Below are positions 1 through 12,016 of a stretch of 64,000 bases of DNA, piece by piece. Origin of the DNA: Haliclona indistincta (taxonomy: Eukaryota; Porifera; Demospongiae; Haplosclerida; Chalinidae); assembly GCA_964017065.1 (NCBI GenBank), contig OZ024783.1, positions 12,532,313 through 12,596,312 on the forward strand, read 5' to 3'. Both the position numbers and the translations under genes were made by a program. The notes beneath the pieces are model-generated. The model saw only the letters and a program-made list of their open reading frames with translations, did not search any database and was not told the DNA's origin. Within the stretch, counting starts at the first letter, position 1. Every line of letters begins with the position of its first letter.

Positions 1-260
1 ACATTTGTGGCTTCAGTGTTCCCGGAANNNNNNNNNNNNNNNNNNNNNNNNNNNNNNNNNNNNNNNNNNNNNNNNNNNNNNNNNNNNNNNNNNNNNNNNN
101 NNNNNNNNNNNNNNNNNNNNNNNNNNNNNNNNNNNNNNNNNNNNNNNNNNNNNNNNNNNNNNNNNNNNNNNNNNNNNNNNNNNNNNNNNNNNNNNNNNNN
201 NNNNNNNNNNNNNNNNNNNNNNNNNNNATGCACACTTTGCATTGATTATGGTATGGGAAC
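1..260. repeat. duplicate of the junction found at 4514-4570
   Basis: The short pieces either side of the gap repeat the sequence at 4514-4570, where a degraded TTAA element (the 8320-8917 family) meets AT satellite. The same words, including GGCTTCAG, CCCGGAAATGC and TTTGCATTGATTATGG, occur in the same order. This points to a segmental duplication, or an assembly duplication, of that junction. Confidence 0.6.
28..227. other. assembly gap (200 N)
   Basis: A run of exactly 200 Ns. The bases on both sides (1-27 and 228-245) match the continuous stretch at 4514-4570, so the gap lies inside or replaces sequence of that kind. A run of exactly 200 looks like a scaffolding placeholder, so the true gap size is unknown. 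Confidence 0.98.
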
Positions 261-705
261 AATGGTTTTTTATTTAATATTTTTTACCATTATTTTATTA
301 TTATTATATTTCTTATGTATTTGGTAGCTTGTGTACTATTGAAAAAAATATATAATAAGAATAAGATAATGGTAAAAAAAATTAAAATAAAAAAATTAAA
401 TTAAAAACAATGATCCCATGACGCATGGGAACAATGGTTTTTTATTTAATTTTTTTTACCATTATTTTATTATTATTATATTTTTTATGTATGTGGTTGC
501 TTGTGTACTATTGAAAAAATTATATAATAACTATAAAATAATGGTAAAAAAAATTAAAATAAAAAAATTAAATTAAAAACAATGTAACCACGACGCATGT
601 GAACAACGGTATTTTATTTAATTTTTTTTACCATTATTTTATTATTATTATATTTTTTATGTATGTGGTTGCTTGTGTACTATGGAAAAAAATATATAAT
701 AATAA
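261..705 (+). repeat. AT-rich dyad satellite, forward orientation
   Basis: Two to three monomers of the roughly 172-bp satellite described at 4571-8315. They end in ATAA at 702-705, which is repeated on the far side of the piggyBac-like element at 3205-3208. Confidence 0.9.
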
Positions 706-1371
706 CTCTTTGACCTCTGAAAACTTGTAAAATTACAAAGCTACTTAATATTCATGGTAAGTGACCACTTATTAATAATTTATTAATAACACAAGTTATA
801 ATGGTTATTGTACAGGAAATGAGATGCAGGCGGCATTCAAGTACCGTGAAACCACCCCCTCTGTCGGCATGGAAGCGGAACCTTCATCTTTACAAGTTTC
901 CGGTTTCGGCCCTTTGAGGATCAAAGGATCCGACCCTGTGAAGAACATATTTTTTTTTTTTTTTTTTTTTTTAGGAGACAGATATGAACTGTGTGAATGA
1001 TAAGATATGTTTGTAGTGTCTGTGTGTGTCTAGCCGAAGGGGCCTGAGCCGCTTGCAAGAGGAAGAAGCGAGCGAGCAAGCGAGATAGCTAGCTGCACTT
1101 ACTTCTGTCTATTGGTCAATGGCAAGCATTCAGAACTGGTAGGAATTACTGGCGCAGTCATCTAAATGTACCTGGATAGCTGCAATCAGTCACACAATCC
1201 GGAAATGCTGAGTACAAGAGCTCTCAAAATTCGCCACAGTTCCAGACAATAAGAAACCACGCCCACAGTGACACGCCCAACAACGAACTGACGACGTGGT
1301 CTGGTCGTCAACGCGTGGGTGCATGGGTTAAAGTCACGTGCTCCATCCCATCTAGCTCAGTTGTCAAAGAG
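706..1371 (+). repeat. R1 unit of compound element A (5' terminal 666 bp)
   Basis: Begins CTCTTTGACC and ends GTCAAAGAG, so the unit has its own terminal inverted repeats. It contains a possible leader intron (donor ATG|GTAAGT near 754, acceptor TTGTACAG near 817), a poly-T tract around 951-972 and a CG-rich stretch around 1030-1095. It is nearly identical to 2540-3204 and homologous to 28,922-29,574 and 31,764-32,405. Confidence 0.85.
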
Positions 1372-1412
1372 TTATTGCTAAAAATTCTGGATTTTGTGTT
1401 GTCAGTCTTCGT

Positions 1413-1905
1413 ATGGCTAATTCGTCCGCCGAACGCTCGGAAATCGAGTCTGGCGACCATTCCGTCGATGGCAGTGAAGACTGTAGCCTATCCAGCGATG
1501 AGGAGATCGAAGAAAGCGACGAGAATTCAACTGGTAAATTCTATGATTGCCAAGCACGTGCGCACTGTATTACTGAGGATTGTCCTCGCTTCAGGAGGGA
1601 GCTCTGATGACAGTGACTCTTCTTATGAAGGAGACAGCAGTGAGCAGAGTGATGAGGGAGAGACAACTTCTTCTGAAGGGCGCAGCAGTGAAGACACTGA
1701 TGAGGAGGAAGAGACAGTTCCAGTGAGAATACAGGTCAGAGGGGGAACGTTAGAGCCTCCTAGTCCCAAGAGGAGACACAAGCGAGCTTGTCTACCACAG
1801 CCTTGTCCTGACGCTGCTAGTGAGCCCTGCAGGATAGTTAGAGTCAATGCTGATGTTGGTTTGAAGAGAGGTAAGTGTCACTACTGTCAACAGAAACAAT
1901 TATAG
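1413..1905 (+). pseudogene. piggyBac transposase derivative lacking the catalytic core
   Basis: Homologous to both ends of the piggyBac transposase in copy B. Exon 1 (1413-1533) encodes an acidic, serine-rich start, MANSSAERSEIESG. A 61-nt intron (1534-1594, GT...AG) precedes exon 2 (1595-1905), giving about 143 residues. Exon 2 continues with the acidic stretch SSDDSDSSYEGDSSEQSDEG and then jumps at about 1777 from SPKRR straight to HKRACLPQPCP. The whole DDE core present in copy B is missing. The end keeps part of the C-terminal cysteine-rich domain (RGKCHYCQQK) and then stops early. The reading frame stays open across the deletion. The intron is inferred: the two exon frames only join if it is removed. 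An unspliced frame of 196 codons (1315-1905) also exists but reads the start out of frame. Confidence 0.65.
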
Positions 1906-2010
1906 CCCTGTAAACACACTAGCTTTGCCTGCTGTCATTGCCGTGTGCGTCTGTGCAAACTTGGGTGTTATGATGCATACCACAAGCTATAGATTACCTG
2001 CTTGCGCTGT

Positions 2011-2120
2011 TTCTTTATTTCTTTTCTTTCTATCTATCTTTCTATCCATCCATCCGTCCGTCCGTCCGTCCGTCCATCCATCCATCCAACCCTCCGTCCG
2101 TCCGTCTGTCTCTCTGTCTG

Positions 2121-2187
<67 letters not shown>

Positions 2188-2239
2188 CCATCTCCCTCTC
2201 CCTCCCTCCCTCCCTCCCTCCCTCCCTCCCTCCCTCCCT

Positions 2240-2331
<92 letters not shown>

Positions 2332-2336
2332 TGCTT
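2011..2336 (+). repeat. compound pyrimidine microsatellite
   Basis: Successive blocks of (TCCG)n/(TCCA)n, (TATC)n at about 2121-2187, (CCCT)n at about 2188-2246, (TC)n at about 2247-2303 and (TCTG)n. It lies in the 3' region of the compound element. The same spot in copy B (31,520-31,560) has only a short TCTG run, so the expansion is specific to copy A. Long open frames here are repeat artefacts. Confidence 0.95.
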
Positions 2337-2539
2337 GTCTGTCTGCTTTGTTACCTGCTGCAGTGACCTTTCTAGCTGGACTGAGGATTGGGTACTAGAC
2401 CTGCCGGCAAAAAATGTATGTGCATTTTCTACCGTATTTTTTTGGTTGCTGTTGTCTTGTTGTCACTTTCAGGGATCCTTCAAACCATTCTGAATGTGCT
2501 CATAAGGTTGAAGTGGATTCCATCGGTGTTCAGAGATAT

Positions 2540-3204
2540 CTCTTTGACCTCTGAAAACTTGTAAAATTACAAAGCTACTTAATATTCATGGTAAGTGACC
2601 ACTTATTAATAATTTATTAATAACACAAGTTATAATGGTTATTGTACAGGAAATGAGATGCAGGCGGCATTCAAGTACCGTGAAACCACCCCCTCTGTCG
2701 GCATGGAAGCGGAACCTTCATCTTTACAAGTTTCCGGTTTCGGCCCTTTGAGGATCAAAGGATCCGACCCTGTGAAGAACATATTTTTTTTTTTTTTTTT
2801 TTTTTAGGAGACAGATATGAACTGTGTGAATGATAAGATATGTTTGTAGTGTCTGTGTGTGTCTAGCCGAAGAGGCCTGAGCCGCTTGCAAGAGGAAGAA
2901 GCGAGCGAGCAAGCGAGATAGCTAGCTGCACTTACTTCTGTCTATTGGTCAATGGCAAGCATTCAGAACTGGTAGGAATTACTGGCGCAGTCATCTAAAT
3001 GTACCTGGATAGCTGCAATCAGTCACACAATCCGGAAATGCTGAGTACAAGAGCTCTCAAAATTCGCCATAGTTCCAGACAATAAGAAACCACGCCCACA
3101 GTGACACGCCCAACAACGAACTGACGACGTGGTCTCGTCGTCAACGCGTGGGTGCATGGGTTAAAGTCACGTGCTCCATCCCATCTAGCTCAGTTGTCAA
3201 AGAG
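2540..3204 (+). repeat. R2 unit of compound element A (direct repeat of R1)
   Basis: Repeats 706-1371 almost base for base, from CTCTTTGACC to GTCAAAGAG, and is followed by ATAA and satellite. It is preceded by AGAGATAT, which looks like a decayed inner 3' terminus followed by an ATAT spacer. Confidence 0.85.
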
Positions 3205-3767
3205 ATAATAAAATAATTGTAATAAAAATTAAAATAAAAAAATTATGCTAAAAACAATGATCCCATGACGCATGGGAACAATGGTTTTTTATTTAATTTT
3301 TTTTACCATTATTTTATTATTATTATATTTTTTATGTATTTGGTAGCTTGTGCACTATTGAAAAAAATATATAATAATAATAAGATAAGGGTAAAAAAAA
3401 TTAAAATAAATGAATTAAATTAAAAACAATGTTCCCATGACGCATGGGAACAATGGTTTTTTATTTAAGTTTTTTTACCATTATTTTATTATTATTATAT
3501 TTTTAATGTATTTGGTAGCTTGTGTACTATTGAAAAAATATATAATAATAATAAGATAATGGTAAAAAAAATTAAAATAAAAAAATTAAATTAAAAACAA
3601 AGTTCCCATGACGCATGGGAACAATGGTTTTTTATTTAATTTTTTTTACCATTATTTTATTATATTTTTTATGTATGTGGTTTATTGTGTGAAAGAATGG
3701 TAAAAAAAAGTTAAACAAAAAAACCAAATATAATTAGAAAAAAAACATTGTTCTCATGACGCCCATA
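3205..3767 (+). repeat. AT-rich dyad satellite, forward orientation
   Basis: About three monomers of the 172-bp family. The last is degenerate and ends in a variant with GTTCTCATGACGCC, like those at 27,650-28,850. Confidence 0.85.
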
Positions 3768-4570
3768 ACCCTTTAACCCTCATACTGAAAAAGATATTAA
3801 ACAATTGGAGAGTGTTCAGAGAGTTGCCATTAAATCTTTTTGCTGTGCTTGGGACTCTAACTACTTGGACCTGTTATCTCAATTTGACATTCCAACTCTT
3901 GAGAGGAGAAGATCTGAACTCTCTTTATGTTTTTTGTACAGAGTTGTTAACTCTCTTTGTTACTTTCCAGAACATCTTGTCCGGATTAGACCGTCTCTCC
4001 CGTACAACACGCGTTCCTCCAATCGTCCCATATTGGTTCAACCATTTGCCCGAACTAACTCTTATCTTTTTTCTTATATTCCTTATTCTATTTCTGTTTG
4101 GAACTCTTTGCCAGTTCATATTACACAGTCTCCTAGTATTACCTCATTTAGATCTCATATTTCTAACTTACCTTCTTTAATTTAATCATCTTATCGGATA
4201 CACTTCATATTAGCATTTTTTTTTTGCTATTGTGTATTCCATGCATCCATATGCAAAATTATCATAGAAAAAAAAAAAAATTATGCCTTTTTGCATCATA
4301 ATTGGTACCACCCACATTGAACATCATAAATAGTGTGTAGAGTGCCTCAGAAATCTCAAATATAGCCAAAGTGTAGAATGGAAATTTTCCACAAAAAAAC
4401 AAAATTTGTTTCTCGCACTTATTCAACTAATACATTACTGTAACCGAAGATTGACATAGGTTTGCCTCCGGTACGTAGTGAGCGAAAGGCACTCGGCGCC
4501 GCGGCGATTGTTTTGCACATTTGTGGCTTCAGTTTGCCCGGAAATGCACACTTTGCATTGATTATGGTAT
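3768..4570. mobile_element. degraded TTAA-type MITE interrupted by a LINE tail
   Basis: Starts with ACCCTTTAACCC. After the LINE fragment it contains ACATCATAAATAGTGTG and then a stretch ending in GGCTTCAG...CCCGGAAATGC, all recognisable from the 8320-8917 / 53,946-54,542 family. The 4200-4510 part is mostly unrecognised. Boundaries are approximate. Confidence 0.5.
3783..4185 (+). pseudogene. non-LTR retrotransposon reverse transcriptase, C-terminal remnant
   Basis: An open frame of about 130 codons resembling the region after the reverse transcriptase catalytic core of Jockey/CR1-like LINEs. Visible landmarks are LESVQRVAIKSF, then a run like YLDLLSQFDIPTLERRRSEL, and near the end FSYIPYSISVWNSLPVHI. 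The copy at 55,312-56,121 shares the layout (ENVQKFALRIC, LPTLENRRLYLSL, SIKLWNNLP) but is clearly a different copy. Everything upstream, including the YxDD box and any endonuclease, is absent, which is typical of 5' truncation. Confidence 0.75.
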
Positions 4571-7500
4571 CGGAACAATGGTTTTTTATTTAATATTTTT
4601 TACCATTATTTTATTATTATTATATTTTTTTGTATGTGGTTGCTTGTGAACTATTGAAAAAATTATATAATAACAATAAAATAATGGTAAAAAAAATTAA
4701 AATAAAAAAATTAAATTAAAAACAATGTTACCATGATGACGCATGGGAACAATGGTATTTCATTTAATTTTTTTTTACCATTATTTTATTATTATTATAT
4801 TTTTTATGTATGTGGTTGCTTGTGTACTATTGAAAAAAATATATAATAATAATAAAATAATTGTAATAAAAATTAAAATAAAAAAATTAAATTAAAAACA
4901 ATGTTCCCATGACGCATGGGAACAATGGTTTTTTATTTAATTTTTTTTACCATTATTTTATTATTATTATATTTTTTATGTATTTGGTAGCTTGTGCACT
5001 ATTGAAAAAAATATATAATAATAATAAGATAAGGGTAAAAAAAATTAAAATAAAAGAATTAAATTAAAAACAATGTTCCCATGACGCATGGGAACAATGG
5101 TTTTTTATTTAATTTTTTTTACCATTATTTTATTATTATTATATTTTTTATGTATTTGGTAGCTTGTGTACTATTGAAAAAAATATATAATAATAATAAG
5201 ATAATGGTAAAAAAAATTAAAATAAAAAAATTAAATTAAAAACAATGTTCCCATGACGCATGGGAACAATGGTTTTTTATTTAATTTTTTTTTAAATTAT
5301 TTTATTATTATTATATTTTTTATGTATGTGGTTGCTTGTGTACTCTTGAAAAAATTATATAATAATAATAAAATAATGGTAAAAAAAATTTAAATAAAAG
5401 AATTAAATTATAAACAATGATCCCATGACGCATGGGAACAATGGTTTTTTATTTAATTTTTTGTACCATTATTTTATTATTATTATATTTTTTATGTATG
5501 TGGTTGCTTGTGTACTATTGAAAAAAATAAATAATAATAATAAGATAATGGTAAAAAAAATTAAAATAAAAGAATTAAATTAAACACAATGTTCCCATGA
5601 CGCATGGGAACAATGGTTTATTTAATTTTTTTTACCATTATTTTATTATTATTATATTTTTTATGTATTTGGTAGCTTGTGTACTATTGAAAAAAATATA
5701 TAATAATAATAAGATAATGGTAAAAAAAAATAAAATAAAAAAATTAAATTAAAAATAATGTTCCCATGACGCATGGGAACAATGGTATTTTATTTAATTT
5801 TTTTTACCATTATTTTATTATTATTATATTTTTTATGAATGGGGTTGCTTGTGTACTATTGAAAAAAAAATAATAATAATAAAATAATTGTAATAAAATT
5901 AAAATAAAAAAATTAAATTAAAAGCAATGTTCCCATGACGCATGGGAACAATGGTTTTTTATTTAATTTTTTTTACCATTATTTTATTATTATTATATTT
6001 TTTATGTATTTGGTAGCTTGTGTACTATTGAAAAAATATATAATAATAGTAAGATAATGGTAAAAAAATTAAAATGAAAAAATTAAAATAAAAACAATGT
6101 TCCCATGACGCATGGGAACAATGGTTTTTTATTTAATTTTTTTTACCATTATTTTATTATTATTATATTTTTATGTATGTGGTTGCTTGTGTACGATTGA
6201 AAAAATTATATAATAATAATAAAATAAAGGTTAAAAAAATTTAAACAATAGAATTGAAATTAATTATAAACAATGTTCCCATGACGCATGGAACAATAGT
6301 TTTTCATTTAATTTTTTTTACCATTTTTTATTATTATTATATTTTTTATGTATGTGGTTGCTTGTGTACTATTGAAAAAATTAAATAATAATAATTAAAT
6401 AATGGTAAAAAAAATTAAAATAAAAAAATTAAATTAAAAACAATGTTACCATGACGCATGGGAACAATGGTATTTTATTTAATTTTTTTTACTATTATTT
6501 TATTATTATTATATTTTTTTATGTATTTGGTAGCTTGTGTACTATTGAAAAAAATATATAATAATAACAAGATAATGGTAAAAAAAATTAAAATAAAAGA
6601 ATTAAATTAAAAACAATGTTCCCATGACGCATGGGAACAATGGTTTTTTATTTAATTTTTTTTACCATTATTTTATTAATATTATATTTTTTATGTATGT
6701 GGTTGCTTGTGTACAATTGAAAAAAAAACATAATAATAATAAACTAATTGTAATAAAAATTAAAATAATAAAATTGAATTAAAAACTGTTCCCATGACGC
6801 ATGGGAACAATGGTTTTTTATTTAATTTTCTTTACCATTATTTTATTATTATTATATTTTTTATGTATGTGGTTGCTTGTCTACTATTGAAAAAAATATA
6901 TAATAATAATAAATTAATTGTAATAGTAAATTAAAATAAAAAAATTAAATTAAAAACAATGTTCCGCATGGGAACAATGGTTTTTCATTTAATTTTTTTA
7001 CCATTATTTTATTATTATTATATTTTTTATGTATGTGGTTGCTTGTGTACTATTGAAAAAATTATATAATAATAATAAAATAATGGTAAAAAAAATTAAA
7101 ATAAAAAAATTAAATTAAAAACAATGTTCCCATGACGCATGGGAACAATGGTTTTTTATTTAATTTTTTTACCATTATTTTATTATTATTATATTTTTAA
7201 TGTATTTGGTAGCTTGTGTACTATTGAAAAAATATATAATAATAACAAGATAATGGTAAAAAAAATTAAAATAAAAAAATTAAATTAAAAACAATGTTCC
7301 CATGACGCATGGGAACAATGGTTTATTTAATTTTTTTTACCATTATTTTATTATTATTATATTTTTTATGTATTTGGTAGCTTGTGTACTATTGAAAAAT
7401 TTATATAATAATAACAAGATAATGGTAAAAAAAATTAAAATAAAAGAATAAAATTAAAAACAATGTTCCCTTGACGCATGGGAACAATGGTTTTTTATTA

Positions 7501-8315
7501 AATTTTTTTTACCATTATTTTATTATTATTATATTTTTTATGTATGTGGTGGCCTGTGTACTATTCAAAAAATTATATAATAATAATCAGATAATGGTAA
7601 AAAAATTAAAATAAAAAAATTAAATTAAAAACAATGTTACCATGACGCATGGGAACAATGGTATTTTATTTAATTTTTTTTACCATTATTTTATTATTAT
7701 TATATTTTTATGTATTTGGTTGCTTGTGCACTATTGAAAAAATATATAATTATAATTAAATAATTGTAATAAAAATTAAAATAAAAAAAATTAAAATAAT
7801 TTAAAAAAATGTTCCCATGACGCATGGGAACAATTGTTTTTTATTTAATTTTATATACCATTCTTTTATTATTATTATATTTTTTATGTATTTGATAGCT
7901 TGTGTACTATTGAAAAAAATATATAATAAAAATAAGATAATGGTAAAAAAAATTAAAATAAAAGAATTAAATTAAAAACAATGTTCCCATGACGCATGGG
8001 AACAATGGTTTTTTATTTAATTTTTTTTACAATTATTTTATTATTATTATATTTTTTATTTATTTGATAGCTTGTGTACTATTGAAAAAAATATATTATA
8101 ATAATAGGATAATGGTAAAAAAAATTAAAATGAAAGCATTAAATTAAAAACAATGTTCCCATAACGCATGGGAACAATAGTTTTTTATTTAATTTTTTTT
8201 TACAATTATTTTATTATTATTATATTTTTATGTATTTGGTAGCTTGTGTACTATTGAAAAAAATATATAATAATAATAAGATAATGGTAAAAAAAATTAA
8301 AATAAAGGAATTAAA
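4571..8315 (+). repeat. AT-rich dyad satellite array, forward orientation
   Basis: About 22 tandem monomers. The period, measured from the ACGCATGGG word, is 172 bp (4911, 5083, 5255). Each monomer holds a short palindrome (GTTCCCATG and CATGGGAAC around ACG). It also has two long complementary arms, TTTACCATTATTTTATTATT and its reverse complement, around a 35-base spacer. Two spacer versions recur: TATGTGGTTGCTTG and TATTTGGTAGCTTG. Each monomer could therefore fold into a hairpin. Open frames through it come from lack of stops in AT repeats, not genes. Confidence 0.95.
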
Positions 8316-8319
8316 TTAA

Positions 8320-8917
8320 CTCTTTAGGGACCGACTTATTTTGACGAAAACTTGACTTGCTCTTAACTGACGGTTTGTCTTGCAATTTTCTACAACATGC
8401 AGTACGCTAGCTAGTCCAAACTAGCACCCTTTTCTCCTGGCATGTCAAGGTTTACGACCATGTACTAAAGTCTGAGTTGGCCACTCCCACTTCGGAACTG
8501 AAGCCGCTTAAGTGCTGTGACCTCGTCATTTTTGAGTTAATTTTGGTCTTCATTCAGCCCTGGTGACTGATACAAAAACCTGGTGGTGTCCAGGTGAGCA
8601 AACAGCACAGTTTAGACCATATTCTTTGCCAAAGTATGCATTTCCGGGCATCCTGAAGCCCCAAAAATGCCGAAAGCGGCGAAGGGCTCTGCCCCTTCGA
8701 ACCCCGGATTAAAGGGAGGACAGCCCCCTTTAAAAATCCCCCCGTCCTGCGTTCTATATATTTTAGAGGGGAGGGCGCGGCGAAAAACAGTGGGTTTTTT
8801 CAAGTAATTTGCATTAAACTTGATTTGACCTTTCTAGAGCACTTTTCACACTACTTATGACGTCTACAGTAGGTGGAGTCAATTTTGACGGATAAATCCG
8901 CTATAGGCCCTAAAGGG
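8320..8917 (+). mobile_element. TTAA-type (piggyBac-like) MITE, 598 bp
   Basis: Bounded by perfect TTAA duplications at 8316-8319 and 8918-8921, with ends CTCTTTAGGG and CCCTAAAGGG. It lies inside one satellite monomer. It is the same family as 53,946-54,542 (597 bp, opposite orientation), with partial copies at 55,083-55,214 and around 3768-4570. No coding capacity for a transposase is visible. TTAA targets and CYC-starting termini are typical of piggyBac-dependent elements. Confidence 0.9.
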
Positions 8918-8921
8918 TTAA

Positions 8922-11900
8922 AAACAATGTTCCCATGACGCATGGGGACAATGGTTTTTTATTTAATTTTTTTTTAACATTATTTTATTAGTATAATATA
9001 GTTTTCATGTATTTGGTAGCTTGTGTACTATTGAAAAAATATATATAATAATAATAAGATAATGGTAAAAAAAATTAAAATGAAAAAATTAAATTAAAAA
9101 CAATGTTCCCATGACGCATGGGAACAATGGTTTTTTATTTAATTTTTTTTACCATTATTTTCTTATTATTATATTTTTTATGTATGTGGTTGCCTGTGTA
9201 CTATTGAAAAAATTATATAATAATAATAAAATAATGGTAGAAAAAATTAAAATAAAAAAATTAAATTAAAAACAATGTTACCATGAAGCATGGGAACAAT
9301 GGTATTTGCTTTAATTTTTTTAACATTATTTTATTATTATTTTTTTTTTTATGTATGTGGTTGCTTGTGTACTATTGAAAAAAATATATAATAATAATAA
9401 GATAATGCTAAAAAAAATTAAAATAAAAAAATTAAATTAAAAACAATGTTACTAATAATGTTACTAATTACTAATAATGTTACTAATAACGCATGGCAAC
9501 AATGGTATTTTATTTAATTTTTTTTACCATTATTTTATTATTATTATATTTTTTATGTATGTGGTTGCTTGTTTACTATTGAAAAAAATATATAATAACA
9601 ATAAAATAATTGTAATAAAAATTAAAATAAAAAAAATTAAAATAATTAAAAACAATGTTCCAATGACGCATGGGAACAATGGTTTTATATTTAATTTTTT
9701 TACCATCATTTTATTATTATTATATTTTTTATGTATTTGGTAGCTTGTGTACTGTTGAAAAAAATATATAATAATAAAAGATAATGGTAAAAAAATTAAA
9801 ATAAAAGAATTAAATTAAAAACAATGTTCCCATGACGCATGGGAACAATGGTTTTTTATTTAATTTTTTTTACAATTATTTTACTATTATTATATTTTTC
9901 ATGTATTTGGTAGCTTGTGTACTATTGGGAAAAATATATAATAATAATAAGATAATGGTAAAAAAATTAAAATAAAAGAATTAAATTAAAAAATTTGTTA
10001 CCATGACGCATGGGAACAATGGTATTTTATTTAATTTTTTTTACATTATTATTATATTTTTTATGTATGTGGTTGCTTGTGTACCAATGAAAAAAAAATA
10101 ATAATAATAAAATAATTCTAATAAAAATTTAAAAAAATTAAATTAAAAACAATGTTCTCATGACGCATGGGAACAATGGGTTTTTATTTACTTTTTTTAA
10201 CCATTATTTTTTTCTATTTTATTTTTTATGTATTTGGTAGCGTGTGTACTATTGAAAAAAATATATAATTATAATAAGATAATGGTAAAAAAAATTAAAA
10301 TAAAAGTATTAAATTTAAAACAATGTTCCAATGACGCATGGGAACAATGTTTTTTTTTTTAATTTTCTTTACCATTATTTTATTATTATTACATTTTTTA
10401 TGTATGTGGTTGCTTGTGTACTTTTGAAAAAATATATATAATAATAATAAAATAATTGAAATAATAATTAAAATAAAAAAATTAAATTAAAAACTTCCCA
10501 TGACGCATGGGATCAATAGTTTTTTATTTAATTTTTACCATTATTTTATTATTATTATATTTTTTAAGGATTTGTTAGCTTGTGTACTATTGAAAAAAAT
10601 ATATAATAATAAAAGATAATGGTAAAAAAATTAAATTAAAAGAATTAAATTAAAAACAATGTTCCCATGACGCATGGGAACAATGGTTTTTTATTTAATT
10701 TTTTTTTTACCATTATTTTATTATTATTATATTTTTTATGTATGTGGTTGCTTGTGTAAAATATATATAATAATGATAAAATTATTGTAATAAAAATTAA
10801 AATTAAAAAAAGTAAATTAAAAACAATGTTCCCATGACGCATGGGAACAACGGTTTTTATTTAATTTTTTTTACCCATATTTTATTAGTATTATATTTTT
10901 TATGTATTTGGTAGCTTGTGTACTATTGAAAAAATATATAATAATAATAAGATAATGGTAAAAAAAATTAAAATAAAAGAATTAAATTTAAAACAATGTT
11001 CCCATGACGCATGGGAACAATGGTTTTTTATTTAATTTTTTTTACCATTATTTTATTATTATTATATTTTTTTATGTATTGGGTAGCTTGTGTACTATTG
11101 AAAAAAATATATAACAATAATAAGATAATGGTAAAAAAAATTAAAATAAAAGAATTAAATTAAAAACAATGTTCCCATGACGCATGGGAACAATGATTTT
11201 TTATTTAATTATTTTTACCATTATTTTATTATTATTATATTTTATATGTATGTGGTTGCTTGTGTACCATTGAAAAAATTATATAATAATAATAAAATAA
11301 TGGTAAAAAAAATTGAAATAAAAAAATTAAATTAAAAACAATGTTACCATGACGCATGGCAACAATGGTATTTTATTTAATTTTTTTTACCATTATTTTA
11401 TTATTATTATATTTTTTATGTATGTGGTTGCTTGTGTACTATTGAAAAAAATATATAATAATAATAAGATAATGGTAAAAAAAATTAAAATAAAAGAATT
11501 AAATTAAAAACAATGTTCCCATGACGCATGGGAACAATTGTTTTTTATTTAATTTTTTTACAATTATTTTATTATTATTAGATTTTTTATGTATTTGGTA
11601 GCTTGTGTACTATTGAAAAAAATATATAATAATAATAAGATAATGGTAAAAAAATTTAAAATAAAGAATTAAATTAAAAACAATGTTCCCATGACGCATG
11701 GGAGCAATGGTTTTTTATTTAATTTTTTTTACCATTATTTTATTATTATTATATTTTTTATGTATGTGGTTGCTTGTGTACTATTGAAAAAATTATATAA
11801 TAATAATAAAATAATGGTAAAAAAATTAAAATTAAAAAATTAAATTAAAAACAATGTTATCATGACGCAGGGGAACAATGGTATTTTATTTAATTTTTTT

Positions 11901-12016
11901 TACCATTATTTTATTATTATGATATTTTTTATGTATGTGGTTGCTTGTGTACTATTGAAAAAAATATATTATAACAATGAAATAATTGTAATAAAAATTA
12001 AAATAAAAAAATTAAA
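8922..12016 (+). repeat. AT-rich dyad satellite array, forward orientation
   Basis: About 18 monomers, with more indels than the preceding block. A short local triplication of ACTAATAATGTT occurs at about 9450-9490. Confidence 0.95.

Larger units (their letters stand above)
706..3204 (+). mobile_element. compound piggyBac-like element, copy A (internally deleted)
   Basis: The element begins CTCTTTGACC and ends GTCAAAGAG, its reverse complement over 9 bases, and is flanked by ATAA on both sides (702-705 and 3205-3208). The order is: a 666-bp unit R1 (706-1371), a derivative transposase gene, a microsatellite block, a 3' region, and then a second nearly identical copy of the first unit, R2 (2540-3204). 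Copy B at 28,922-32,405 has the same order and shows that the coding part is piggyBac. The DDE core is deleted here, so this copy could move only with help. It sits inside satellite DNA, which fixes both boundaries well. Confidence 0.85.

Noticed and set aside
1925..2493. Two overlapping frames of about 160 codons
   Set aside because: They translate the pyrimidine microsatellite; composition is almost only Leu, Ser, Pro, Ile and Tyr.
706..3204. LTR retrotransposon with 660-bp LTRs
   Set aside because: The repeats start CTCTTTGACC and end GTCAAAGAG rather than TG...CA, and the enclosed gene is a piggyBac transposase, not gag-pol; no primer-binding site or polypurine tract is seen.
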